IMG/VR virus record: IMGVR_UViG_3300024353_000200
Location: 1-35,604 of that record
DNA length: 35,604 nt
Reading direction: 5' to 3' (one strand)
DNA from: a virus
The position numbers and the translations under genes were made by a program. The notes beneath the pieces are model-generated. The model saw nothing but the letters and a program-made list of their open reading frames with translations. It was not told the DNA's origin and made no database searches. Shown here in pieces: positions 20,954 to 28,170 of this stretch; position 1 is the first letter of the stretch, and each line of letters starts with the position of its first letter.

Positions 20954-21569
20954 ATTAGCGATCGAGTCTCGCTGGACCTATCAAGATGCCGAGTTCAAAC
21001 GGATGATGCGAGACGTCGACTCAACTAAGGAGCGTGTTGTAGCTGCGAATACGGCCATTGACACTTCTACGCTTAGATCTGCCAGGAACGTCGCTCATTT
21101 AACAACTGCGTTCCTCAGCCTTGAAGGAACTGTTAAAGCTGTGGGAGCCGGGCAAATGAGCGTCCTCGAGGGCGCATTGAGACTTATTCCAACTTTTGTC
21201 AGTATGGCAGCTGCGATTTGGGGTGTCGTATCAGCTGAAAATGCACGCACAGTTTCAAGCGGTGTGGCTCATTCAGTTTCAAGCCTCGGTCTTTTGACCC
21301 CTATCGTGATTGCTGCTGCAGCCGCCGCCGCCGTTGGACTCGCAGCCTATGTGACTTATCCTCGGATGCATGAAGGCGGAGTGATTCCCATGACGGGACC
21401 TTACCTTATGAAAGCCGGGGAAACCGTGTTCAAAGCTAATACGCCTTCGGTGAATCTAACAGTTCCTTCATCTGCCCCTCAAAACTTCTTCAACGTGAGC
21501 ATCAACGTGGGAAGTGCTAGGGAAGCTACAGACGTTATGGACGAGTTGAAGGCTGGCGGGTATGTCTAA
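20940..21569 (+). CDS. Tape-measure protein, extremely short
   Basis: 209 residues from ATG 20940. Tape measures set tail length and are often ejected into the host envelope. An N-terminal helical part (ESRWTYQDAEFKRMMRDVDS) leads to two hydrophobic segments, LIPTFVSMAAAIWGVVSA (about 83-100) and LLTPIVIAAAAAAAVGLAAYV (about 118-138). The C-terminal segment MHEGGVIPMTGPYLMKAGET carries the GG(V/I)IP..GPYL..AGE turn typical of tape-measure C-termini. Usual lengths are 600-2000 residues, so this one would specify only about 30 nm at roughly 1.5 angstrom per residue. Position after the chaperones supports the call; no break is visible in frame. Confidence 0.75.
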   Translation: MALSELAIESRWTYQDAEFKRMMRDVDSTKERVVAANTAIDTSTLRSARNVAHLTTAFLSLEGTVKAVGAGQMSVLEGALRLIPTFVSMAAAIWGVVSAENARTVSSGVAHSVSSLGLLTPIVIAAAAAAAVGLAAYVTYPRMHEGGVIPMTGPYLMKAGETVFKANTPSVNLTVPSSAPQNFFNVSINVGSAREATDVMDELKAGGYV

Positions 21570-23547
21570 AGCTGATTGTGAAATTCGTGTTTTCCACGAG
21601 GCAAACCTTTTCGACGACAATTTCAAGCGCAAATGGACTATTGAATACAACGACCCTTACGTGCTCCAAACATACGAAGACTTCGTAGTTATTGCGATCA
21701 CTGCAGGAAAAGCATATGCTGCCATTGGGCGCACAGTTAACTATGCCATAAGCCAATTCAGATACGTCATTTTCAAAGTTAACACATGTATCGGTATTGG
21801 AAGCGTCCAAGTTCATGCCGGCGGTAGCTGGAGAGCCAAAACTTTCACAGGTCCGGGCATTTACACTTTTGATGTGGGCGCTGTTCTCAGCGGCACCGTT
21901 GACGAGATCATGCTGCGCATACAGGGGGTTCCTGCGAACCAGGTGGCTATAGATTGGCTGTGCGTCTGCAATACGGCTCAGCTTGTTCTCGACGAAGACG
22001 ACGCTTTGGAAGGTTCAATCCAAGTCGTCAAGCGCCTGATTAACGACGGCTGTAACACTGCTTCTTTCACTTTAAACAACGTGGGCGGAAGCTATGACGA
22101 TGTTTTGAAGGGCAACGATGTTATACTCTTTTACATAGCGAAAACAGGTCAAACTTTGGTGAAGCATTTCGGCGGCAGAATTGGAAAAGTGACTGATGTT
22201 GGCGGTGGCGGCTTGCTTAGACTGTTGCACGTCAACTGTGTCGGGCATGGAAATGAACTTGTTAATCCCCCTAACAGGCTAACCGAAATCTACGAGGGTG
22301 TCAACGGCGGCACCATCATTGAAGACTGTATCAACCTCACTGAATGCGTAAGTAAGCATCCACTGAAGTTCTTCAACTGTCACGCTGCATGCGGCATAAG
22401 TTCCACTCACACACGGACAAGCGTTGATGAAACACCTATCACAGTCATAAGGAACATTTTGGACGCTGCGAGAAACCCGAGTGCTGTTCCGGGCTTTGAC
22501 GGATACGTTACTCCAGCCGGCTGCTTTGTCGGTCACCTTAGAGGCTCAGTAAATCACGAGAAAGCCGGCACAGTCAGCTTGAAGACGTGGAACTTGGGAT
22601 ATGATGAACACTCGATAATTAACAAAATTAAAGTGTTGGGAATAGCCACGAAAAGGGTTCCCGCAGGCGATCAATGGTGTAACAACACAGGACAACCTCC
22701 CAGCGTTAAGGGCTGGACTAGCGATGGCACGCTGTCTTGGGGATCCGGCTTAGACGAGTGGAAGGTCGGCGGGGACTCTGTTAAAAGTGTACGCGCATAT
22801 CAGAGCGATATTTACTTCAAAAACAGCCTTCCAGACATCACTTCAATCGACTTGAGCAACTACAAACGTATAACTTTCAAGGCTGCAACTTTTTGGGCGA
22901 AGTGGAACGCCGATCCTGCAGCTCCAGGAGCAACAAGCGTAATCACCATTTTTGCCTTCTGCCCGGACGCCCTAAACTGTTTCTACCTTACGTTTGACGG
23001 ACCCAAACATGACGAATGGATGTGGGTTGACAAAACGCTTTCCGAAGTTGCCGGCTTCCTCAAACTTGGTAATCCGGACTGGGAGAACTGCCAAGCCGTA
23101 CAGGTGAAGATAGACATGTCTATACATGACGACATAGCTGCGTTCATTGACTTTTTCAACTTGGAGCGAGCTCGCTACGGTGGTCAATACAGCGATAATG
23201 CAAGCCAGCAAGTTCACGGCGTCAAGATGGGCGCTACAGTAGTCAAAGACAGTTTAACCAGTGATTTAGAGTGCGAGCTTGAAGCTGAGGGAATCCTGAA
23301 CAGGCATAAAGACGAGAAGGTAAGCCTCAAAGACTTAGACGTTGAAATCGACTTCGGCTTCATATTGGCTGACACAGTCTTAACTTCTGCGAGCAGCAGC
23401 AGGTTTAAGCTCCGGCGAAACACGATCTCAATAGGTCCAGGCGGGGAACTCAGCAGCATCATAAGTCTCAGCGAAGATCCTGTAGACGTTACTTTTGCTA
23501 TGAAGGATATAGCGAGACGAATTGCACTTCTTGAGTTGGGCAGCTAA
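21562..23547 (+). CDS. Tail tip / baseplate hub protein with inserted carbohydrate-binding-like module
   Basis: 661 residues; ATG 21562 overlaps the tape-measure stop by 8 nt. The first 150 residues are a beta domain (SVQVHAGGSWRAKTFTGPGI, ANQVAIDWLCVCN), probably a galactose-binding-like fold. Residues about 155-330 resemble gp27/gpD-type hubs: CNTASFTLNNVGGSYDDVLK, GNDVILFYIAKTG, FGGRIGKV, and LRLLHVNCVGHGNEL then RLTEIYEGVNGGTIIEDCIN. A second beta module (about 380-555: LSWGSGLDEWKVGGDSVKS, FWAKWNAD, FNLERARYGG) interrupts the hub before its C-terminal part (about 555-661). It closes the tail module and probably contacts the host. It is the last gene of the late region. Confidence 0.75.
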   Translation: MSKADCEIRVFHEANLFDDNFKRKWTIEYNDPYVLQTYEDFVVIAITAGKAYAAIGRTVNYAISQFRYVIFKVNTCIGIGSVQVHAGGSWRAKTFTGPGIYTFDVGAVLSGTVDEIMLRIQGVPANQVAIDWLCVCNTAQLVLDEDDALEGSIQVVKRLINDGCNTASFTLNNVGGSYDDVLKGNDVILFYIAKTGQTLVKHFGGRIGKVTDVGGGGLLRLLHVNCVGHGNELVNPPNRLTEIYEGVNGGTIIEDCINLTECVSKHPLKFFNCHAACGISSTHTRTSVDETPITVIRNILDAARNPSAVPGFDGYVTPAGCFVGHLRGSVNHEKAGTVSLKTWNLGYDEHSIINKIKVLGIATKRVPAGDQWCNNTGQPPSVKGWTSDGTLSWGSGLDEWKVGGDSVKSVRAYQSDIYFKNSLPDITSIDLSNYKRITFKAATFWAKWNADPAAPGATSVITIFAFCPDALNCFYLTFDGPKHDEWMWVDKTLSEVAGFLKLGNPDWENCQAVQVKIDMSIHDDIAAFIDFFNLERARYGGQYSDNASQQVHGVKMGATVVKDSLTSDLECELEAEGILNRHKDEKVSLKDLDVEIDFGFILADTVLTSASSSRFKLRRNTISIGPGGELSSIISLSEDPVDVTFAMKDIARRIALLELGS

Positions 23548-23620
23548 AAAAAAGGGAAGAGGATTCTCCTAGTGTGAGTCGGCGATGTGGGTTCACGGTC
23601 ATGGCTGTTTTGTGGTGGGA

Positions 23621-23672
23621 GGCTCTGTTAAGTCTTAGGGTGATAGGAAAGGCTGTTAACTGTCGGGTGATA
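23621..23672 (+). repeat. Direct repeat ending in GGGTGATA
   Basis: Units at 23621-23645 and 23651-23672 share GGCT..GTTAA...GGGTGATA. Together with the GGGTGAT motifs inside the 19-bp inverted repeat (23735-23741 on the minus strand, 25817-25823 on the plus strand), they give four GGGTGAT boxes around the ParB module. These are candidate operator or centromere-like boxes. Confidence 0.5.
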
Positions 23673-23711
23673 ACCATTATATCCATTCCGTTCTCTAAAA
23701 TAGTTAGGGAT

Positions 23712-23765
23712 CCTACTAGGTGTTCCATCTCACATCACCCTATGTGATTGGTTCTACCTAGTAGG
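23712..23765. repeat. Nested palindrome between converging units
   Basis: CCTACTAGGT (23712-23721) pairs with ACCTAGTAGG (23756-23765), and inside them TCACAT (23730-23735) pairs with ATGTGA (23742-23747). The inner part includes one copy of the 19-bp element also found inverted at 25815-25833. It lies where plus-strand late and minus-strand regulatory transcripts converge, so it may serve as a bidirectional terminator, a ParB/RHH binding site, or both. Confidence 0.55.
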
Positions 23766-23781
23766 CTTCCCTACCCTTCTA

Positions 23782-24207
23782 CTACTTTTGGCTTCTTGCT
23801 TTCCTTGCTCTAGCTCTTCGAGCTTCCGCAAGTTTCGCTCTCTCTTCAACCGTTTCTCTGCGACGCTCTAATGCGTCCTGTGTTTCCTCTGTTCCAGTTA
23901 TGTGAGCTTCAAAGTCGTCAATCGCCTTTGTGTATTCGACAATAGTTGTTAGATAACAATACCTTCTTTCAGGCATCCCTACCGGTTTTATGCTATAAAT
24001 GTCTACATCGATGCCTTCTCGTTTCATAGCTCTTCTCGCAGCACCTATTAGCTGTCTGGTTTTCGCTTTAGTTTCGAAATCGCTTTTTCCATACACGGTT
24101 CTCGCTATGTCGTCGATTGTTTTGCCCTTCTCATATCCTTTGCACTCTCTCAAAAATCTGAGAACATCCATATACTTGGTTGGAAACCGTCGTCTTCTTC
24201 TTGACAT
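23782..24207 (-). CDS. Winged-helix-like DNA-binding protein
   Basis: 141 residues from ATG 24207, with AAGGA about 6 nt upstream. A basic N-terminus (SRRRRRFPTKYMDVLRFLRE) leads to a helix-turn-helix-like pattern GKTIDDIARTVYGKSDFETK, then TRQLIGAARRAMKREGIDVD and a wing-like strand (DIYSIKPVGMPERRYCYLT). A long charged C-terminal helix (DALERRRETVEERAKLAEAR) is probably a coiled coil for dimerisation. Its promoter holds a perfect palindrome around the TATA box, so autoregulation is likely. No named family recognised. Confidence 0.7.
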   Translation of the reverse strand: MSRRRRRFPTKYMDVLRFLRECKGYEKGKTIDDIARTVYGKSDFETKAKTRQLIGAARRAMKREGIDVDIYSIKPVGMPERRYCYLTTIVEYTKAIDDFEAHITGTEETQDALERRRETVEERAKLAEARRARARKARSQK

Positions 24208-24223
24208 AGATTATCCTTCTTCT

Positions 24224-24275
24224 GTTTAGCTATATAATGTTTAGCTAAACAAAGATATAATCTTTTTATAACATT
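24224..24275 (-). promoter_or_regulatory. Promoter and palindromic operator of the HTH gene
   Basis: GTTTAGCT (24224-24231) and the 12-bp palindrome GTTTAGCTAAAC (24239-24250) flank a minus-strand TATA-like ATTATATAG (about 24231-24239). A second TATA-like TTATAAAAAG lies at about 24262-24271. A dimer bound to the palindrome would block TBP at the proximal box. The spacing suggests a near-leaderless transcript from the proximal box or a roughly 30-nt leader from the distal one. Confidence 0.6.
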
Positions 24276-24299
24276 TCTTGTCTAAATAGATGTTGAAAC

Positions 24300-25565
24300 C
24301 TATCTAACTTTGTGCCTTCTGGTGAACAATTCTGATTCTATGAGACCATTAAAGTCATCCAGCTCGTTCACTGTTACAGTAATCGTCTTCTGCAATCGCT
24401 CTAATCGTTCTATAGAGAAGGAACGTGTCATTTGTTTTCGTGCCACTTCTTTCACGCTTTGTGGATATTCAACCCAGATCTGAATCCATGTTCCGTGAAG
24501 GATTTCTTCTAATTTCATGGCAAGTCGCTCAGGAGCCTCCTCCTTCATTCTAGGAGCTATGTCCGACTTCCACTTCTCTATCCATTCAAGGGTTTCCTTG
24601 TCAACACTTTTCGCAAGAGTGTCGAGTCGTCTTACTATAGCTGTAGCCATTTCCTCTCGTTTCTTTGGTTCTAGCTCGGCCAATTTTTCAGTAATCTCTT
24701 CTGCTTTTACAAGCACAGCATCAGTCAAATGAATCGTTTCTTCTAACTCGAGTCTCTTAGGTCTTTTCCTTTGAGGAACCCTTCTAGCTTTTTTTCTGCC
24801 TTCTTTTCTGCGTTCTTTGGCTTCTCTCTCTTTCTCTTCTAGTATCTGTTCAACTTCCTCTCTAGCTTTCTTAGAAAGTTCCTCAAGTGGAACACGAACT
24901 GTTTCAATCCCTTTGGCTTTGTAAGCGAGTTCCCTTAAGTCAGCCTTTGGCTTCTCATCATAAAACCTAATGAACCTACGTTCAGCACCTTCTCTTCCAC
25001 CACGAATATCGTATTTAATAATCGCATTGGCTAGTCTTTCTTGGGTTTCATGATCATATTTCAGGAGTAACTGCGCTGCACGCTCAGTTAATTCATTACG
25101 CGCAATGAAATCTCTGACCTTCTCACTCAGCTTTTGGCTTTTGGCACACCAAGTTTGAACCGTCCCATAAGGTACATTAATTGCTTTAGCAACACTCTTA
25201 ATGGTTGGATACTTATCAGGAAATCTCTCCCACAGCGTATAGACTGCATCTCCCTTCTCTGCATTCGTGAGGTCTTCCCTTTGGGTGTTCTCAATTATGC
25301 GTATTTCCATTAGTGTGGCATCGTCTATTTCTTCTATTCGGGCATCAATTTCCTTCATTCCCATTAATTCTACGGCTCTTAGTCTTCGTTCTCCGACTAC
25401 CAATTCATAGTAGTTTTCTTTTGGTCTCACGACTATGGGTTGAACGAGTCCATGAGTTTTAATGCTCTCTCCTAAGCGCATAAGTGAATCTCTATCAAAA
25501 GTTTGTCTTGGATTCTCTTCGGTAACGATTATTTTGTTAATTGGAATTGACTTTGTTTCGCCCAT
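24300..25565 (-). CDS. ParB/Spo0J-like partition protein
   Basis: 421 residues from ATG 25565. The N-terminal CTPase domain is canonical: TEENPRQTFDRDSLMRLGES, HGLVQPIVVRP, GERRLRA (58-64) and ENTQREDLTNAEKGDA (92-107). The HTH follows (TIKSVAKAINVPYGTVQTW, about 121-139), then a helical central region (DFIARNELTERAAQLLLKY). Residues about 245-275 are a strongly basic linker (KKAREEVEQILEEKEREAKE, RRKEGRKKARRVPQRKRPKR), and a unique 150-residue C-terminus replaces the usual dimerisation tail. It likely loads on nearby sites to segregate or silence an episomal genome. The start overlaps the RHH stop by one base. No ParA lies nearby, so the RHH partner or a host ATPase may replace it. Confidence 0.9.
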   Translation of the reverse strand: MGETKSIPINKIIVTEENPRQTFDRDSLMRLGESIKTHGLVQPIVVRPKENYYELVVGERRLRAVELMGMKEIDARIEEIDDATLMEIRIIENTQREDLTNAEKGDAVYTLWERFPDKYPTIKSVAKAINVPYGTVQTWCAKSQKLSEKVRDFIARNELTERAAQLLLKYDHETQERLANAIIKYDIRGGREGAERRFIRFYDEKPKADLRELAYKAKGIETVRVPLEELSKKAREEVEQILEEKEREAKERRKEGRKKARRVPQRKRPKRLELEETIHLTDAVLVKAEEITEKLAELEPKKREEMATAIVRRLDTLAKSVDKETLEWIEKWKSDIAPRMKEEAPERLAMKLEEILHGTWIQIWVEYPQSVKEVARKQMTRSFSIERLERLQKTITVTVNELDDFNGLIESELFTRRHKVR

Positions 25566-25753
25566 TATTTTTCACTCTTCTTGTGTTCTACTCTTTCAAA
25601 TGCTTTTCCATTCTTTTCTATCCAATCGTTGATAGCCTCTTCTAAAGCTTTGCTTATCGATCCTCTCTTGGTTCCATAGACATCAATAGCTGTTATCTGG
25701 AAGTGTTTCCACAAATTCTCATCTAACGTTACGCTTGTTTTCATTTTTCCCAT
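25565..25753 (-). CDS. Ribbon-helix-helix DNA-binding protein
   Basis: 62 residues from ATG 25753; Met4 is an alternative. The strand MKTSVTLDENLWKHF, a first helix and a second helix (SISKALEEAINDWIEKNG) make the CopG/Arc fold, which binds DNA as a dimer with the strand in the major groove. It is cotranscribed with ParB (one-base overlap). Probable autorepressor or centromere-binding adaptor of this partition module. The promoter lies just upstream with a GGGTGAT box. Confidence 0.8.
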   Translation of the reverse strand: MGKMKTSVTLDENLWKHFQITAIDVYGTKRGSISKALEEAINDWIEKNGKAFERVEHKKSEK

Positions 25754-25787
25754 TCTTTTACACCATTATACCATGATACCGAATACT

Positions 25788-25833
25788 TGTATATTTTTCG
25801 GTCATAGTATATAGTAGGGTGATGTGAGATGGA
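25788..25833 (-). promoter_or_regulatory. Promoter region of the RHH-ParB operon with 19-bp inverted element
   Basis: The minus-strand sequence CGAAAAATATACAA (25788-25801) is a good BRE-TATA pair. It would start RNA about 15 nt before the RHH gene. Immediately upstream (25815-25833) is the exact reverse complement of 23724-23742. An element next to the promoter is what an operator bound by the RHH or ParB product would look like. On the plus strand, ATAGTATATAG offers a weak divergent TATA. Confidence 0.6.
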
Positions 25834-25967
25834 GACAACTCAGCAATTGATTGAAAATCTGAGAGAAAAGAGAAGTTTAGAGAGCTGAACATCTTTGCCC
25901 TTTAGACGTTGTTGAACAAGAGAGGTCATTTTTCGGCATTCTCCCCTTCGACTTAAGCAACTCCTTT

Positions 25968-26201
25968 TCATAGATATTTGTCTCCTATTCTCTTTCTCCA
26001 GCGCCTATACTGATCACCGAACTGTAAGGACGCCCCGTATCTTCTTCTCAGGCGGTGAAGTGTTGTGTAGACGGTATGCCTGGCTATCCGTAACTCGGTT
26101 GCAGTAGCATCTATCGGCTTCTTGTAACCTTTCTTAATTTTGTCGAGAAGCGTCTTTAACATCATTTCTTCCTTGAAAGTTACTTCTACGTGTCTTCCCA
26201 A
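25968..26201 (-). CDS. Small HTH protein
   Basis: Up to 77 residues from TTG 26201; ATG 26165, with AAGGA just upstream, would give 65. The HTH is PIDATATELRIARHTVYTTL, followed by the basic HRLRRRYGASLQFGDQYRRW. A minus-strand TATAAA at about 26222-26229 is 25 nt upstream of the longer start, so a leaderless message is possible. Probable small regulator. It is transcribed separately from both the ParB module and the early operon. Confidence 0.65.
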   Translation of the reverse strand: MGRHVEVTFKEEMMLKTLLDKIKKGYKKPIDATATELRIARHTVYTTLHRLRRRYGASLQFGDQYRRWRKRIGDKYL

Positions 26202-26365
26202 ATTTTTTCCAACCTTTTCATTTATACGTAATTACAGGAAACATCGTCAACGAGAACATTGTTTATTCCTTTAATTGTGGTAACTGACACTTTCAACACT
26301 CCAACATCTACTCCATTTACTCAACTTTCCTCCTTCATCAAACAGCTTTTCACATCTGAACACTG

Positions 26366-26881
26366 TTACACTCCCACCTTCTTCTTTGTCAGCGTCCAAT
26401 TCGACGAGTTCCTGATTGATTCAAGGTGACGTCTGCAAAGCGCCCACTCTTTGCCGGATGGAATGTTGAAGGCTGTGCCCGCGGCGGGGTTGGGGCAAAA
26501 CTTCATTGCGCACGGTCTTGGCGCAACGTACGGTTGCTGATTTTCCTCGTCGTATCTTGTTAGGAGCTGTTGAGGGTTACCCGGCTCGTGGCGGCGTACA
26601 TAATCGGTTGCTTGCTGTCGAAACCACTTACTTAGGTTGCTACCCTCTCGTTTCAGAATTTTCTCAAATTTTTCCAGCGTAGGTCTAAACCCGTTTGGAA
26701 CATAAAAACGCCTTTGTCTTATCCTGTTTTTCCCAAAGTGTATTTTTCTGTGGCATTTTGTACATACAACGAGGGTTTCAAACTCGTTTATATGATGAAC
26801 TGCTAAGTCCTTTTCATCTTTCTTCTTATTACATTCACTGCATTTGTAGTCAGCAGCCTTCAAGATTTTATGTCTTAGCAA
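26366..26881 (-). CDS. HNH endonuclease-like protein with second Cys cluster
   Basis: 171 residues from TTG 26881, with AAGGAGAG 8 nt upstream. The zinc-HNH core is CSEC (14-17), VHHINE (28-33) and VCTKCHRKIH (39-48), matching the HNH pattern with both zinc knuckles. The central region is basic (RIRQRRFYVPNGFRPTLEKF). A second metal site, CAMKFCPNP plus CRRHLESIR, follows near the C-terminus. It may cut DNA during packaging or recombination, or act in defence. The gene overlaps the E-rich upstream gene by 14 nt and is the last gene of the operon. Confidence 0.8.
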   Translation of the reverse strand: MLRHKILKAADYKCSECNKKKDEKDLAVHHINEFETLVVCTKCHRKIHFGKNRIRQRRFYVPNGFRPTLEKFEKILKREGSNLSKWFRQQATDYVRRHEPGNPQQLLTRYDEENQQPYVAPRPCAMKFCPNPAAGTAFNIPSGKEWALCRRHLESIRNSSNWTLTKKKVGV

Positions 26882-27101
26882 AAAAGAAACTCTCCTTTCT
26901 TTCTATAGCAGGGGCATTATGTCCATGTCCATATGGTTCTTCGTTAGTTGCTTCGTTTTCGGGTGTTCCAGTGGAAATAGAGGTTATTCTTTCTTCTTCT
27001 GATTCTTCTTCTCTTCTTCTTCCTTCTTCTTCTAATTCTACTTCTACTACTTCTTCTTCTAGTTCTTCGTCCTCTTTGGGTTCTATAGAAATAGTAGTCA
27101 T
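26868..27101 (-). CDS. Glutamate-rich acidic small protein
   Basis: 77 residues from ATG 27101 behind a strong GGAGGGTG site. About 24 glutamates are concentrated in residues 7-37 (EDEELEEEVVEVELEEEGRR), followed by a neutral Gly/Thr/His segment and a FFFAKT tail. The coding strand gives a rival basic frame (26944-27198) and a Ser-rich plus-strand frame, but only this frame has a ribosome site and operon overlap. Very acidic viral mini-proteins can mimic DNA or shield basic partners. A role towards the adjacent HNH protein is only a thought. Confidence 0.65.
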   Translation of the reverse strand: MTTISIEPKEDEELEEEVVEVELEEEGRRREEESEEERITSISTGTPENEATNEEPYGHGHNAPAIERKESFFFAKT

Positions 27102-27104
27102 TTT

Positions 27105-27275
27105 TCAGCACCCTCCACAAGGTAACGTTGTTTGCCAAACCGTTTTGTACCGCTTCCCAACAAAGAAAAGATGAGGATTCGTAAAGCAGCGGAGACAAAC
27201 AAAGAATTTCCCCGACGATCTCCCAAGGATAATTCCTTCTGTTTCCTTAAATCCGCAAACAGCGCAGGCACTCAT
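27105..27275 (-). CDS. Zinc-ribbon mini-protein
   Basis: 56 residues from ATG 27275. SACAVCG (C4, C7) and VCLRC (C27, C30) form a two-knuckle zinc ribbon, and the chain ends with a third cysteine pair, CGGC. Its ATG overlaps the stop of the preceding gene (ATGA), and its own stop lies within the ribosome-site region of the E-rich gene, so it is firmly embedded in the operon. Function unknown; probably nucleic-acid or protein binding. Confidence 0.7.
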   Translation of the reverse strand: MSACAVCGFKETEGIILGRSSGKFFVCLRCFTNPHLFFVGKRYKTVWQTTLPCGGC

Positions 27276-27457
27276 TTTCTTAGCTCCTTAGCGTTCCCTT
27301 CGTTCAAAGCAACCCACACTTTCACCGCTGCCAAGAACCCGCTGCTCACATTCTTCGTGCGACGTGCAAGCTGTGTCAAAATCCAATGTTCTCCCTTGAA
27401 AATAATAACGGTGACTTCGGGTTTGTAGCTGATGTGATGTTCCTGGGTCACTGGCAT
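27272..27457 (-). CDS. Hypothetical small protein
   Basis: 61 residues from ATG 27457, overlapping the end of the radical-SAM gene by 10 nt and the next gene by 4. Beta strands (KPEVTVIIFKGEHWILTQLA) and a helix (GFLAAVKVWVALNEGNAKEL) predict a compact alpha/beta fold. No family recognised. Coupling on both sides supports a real gene. Confidence 0.6.
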   Translation of the reverse strand: MPVTQEHHISYKPEVTVIIFKGEHWILTQLARRTKNVSSGFLAAVKVWVALNEGNAKELRK

Positions 27458-28170
27458 TTTACTTCTCGATCCTCCAGTAGCCTGCTGAGGTTGTCTTTCT
27501 TCCTCACTTCTGTGATAAGCTCCAGTTGATCCAGAAGTTGCTTCAATTTTGTTGGTGAAGGCTCAGGCAGATTATTATGGCCATGGCCGCTGTCCGCACC
27601 CACGCTAATGAAGTCAGCGAGTAAACTACGCATCCAATCAAGTAGTATGTCAAGGTCAAAGTACATCACTGGCTCAATCGAAATCATGGTGTCTCTTTGC
27701 ATTGGTAATTTCACCATTGCCAAGAACCTATCTCTCGGTGGCGGGGCCTTCGTCAACTGATAATCTCTATTTGTTTCTATCGTAGTTCCTAAGATGCAGT
27801 TTTCAGGGATCTCAAAATTGAGGAATCGTAGAGGATTCTTAGTCTGTAAGAGAAACATGGTTTCTGGAAATTCTCTCAAGCGGTTAAGTATAGATGTAAT
27901 CCACTGGGCAGGAACCCAATTGCCAAACAGGTCTCCGCAGGACTGTATGAAGATTATGTAGCCGTCCGGAACGATTAGCCTGGTGCGAAATGCTTTTTCT
28001 ATAAGTCGTGGTTCCCCATAATATCGATCGTTGCCACATCGCCTGAGCATGGGTGCAATTTTATTTGAAACATAGCAGTGACCGCATTGGTATTTGCATT
28101 CTCCAGCAATGAAGTTGATTGTGTACGCCCAGGGATACATATTTCCAGCTGGCTTATTGAGAGCTGTCAG
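27448..28170 (-). CDS. Radical-SAM protein of the phage Gp37/Gp68 (DUF5131) group, apparent CTG start
   Basis: 240 residues if begun at CTG 28170. AGGAGG (28179-28184) lies 8 nt upstream, and the CTG overlaps the previous TGA as CTGA, exactly like the ATGA couplings around it. A longer frame to 28293 would only cover the previous gene out of frame. The N-terminus TALNKPAGNMYPWAYTINFI is followed by GECKYQCGHCYV, a CX3CX2C iron-sulfur/AdoMet motif. Later segments (IIFIQSCGDLFGNWV, MFLLQTKNPLRFL, ILGTTIETN, ISIEPVM) follow the Gp37/Gp68 order. Such proteins are widespread in phages but their chemistry is unsettled. It follows an ASCH gene, hinting at RNA or nucleotide modification. Confidence 0.85.
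   Translation of the reverse strand: MTALNKPAGNMYPWAYTINFIAGECKYQCGHCYVSNKIAPMLRRCGNDRYYGEPRLIEKAFRTRLIVPDGYIIFIQSCGDLFGNWVPAQWITSILNRLREFPETMFLLQTKNPLRFLNFEIPENCILGTTIETNRDYQLTKAPPPRDRFLAMVKLPMQRDTMISIEPVMYFDLDILLDWMRSLLADFISVGADSGHGHNNLPEPSPTKLKQLLDQLELITEVRKKDNLSRLLEDREVKCQ

Noticed and set aside
25829-25888. 19-residue plus ORF starting inside the inverted repeat
   Set aside because: Too short to support; no ribosome site beyond GGGTGATG, and no similarity I know.
26202-26365. Protein-like minus frame of about 32 codons between the HNH and small HTH genes
   Set aside because: No acceptable start codon in frame except weak internal GTGs, and its end overlaps the HTH promoter; at most a remnant.
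26695-27198. Ser-rich plus ORF (159 residues) and Arg-rich minus ORF (84 residues)
   Set aside because: Both are other-frame reflections of the GAA/GAG-rich acidic gene; neither has a ribosome site or fits the operon.
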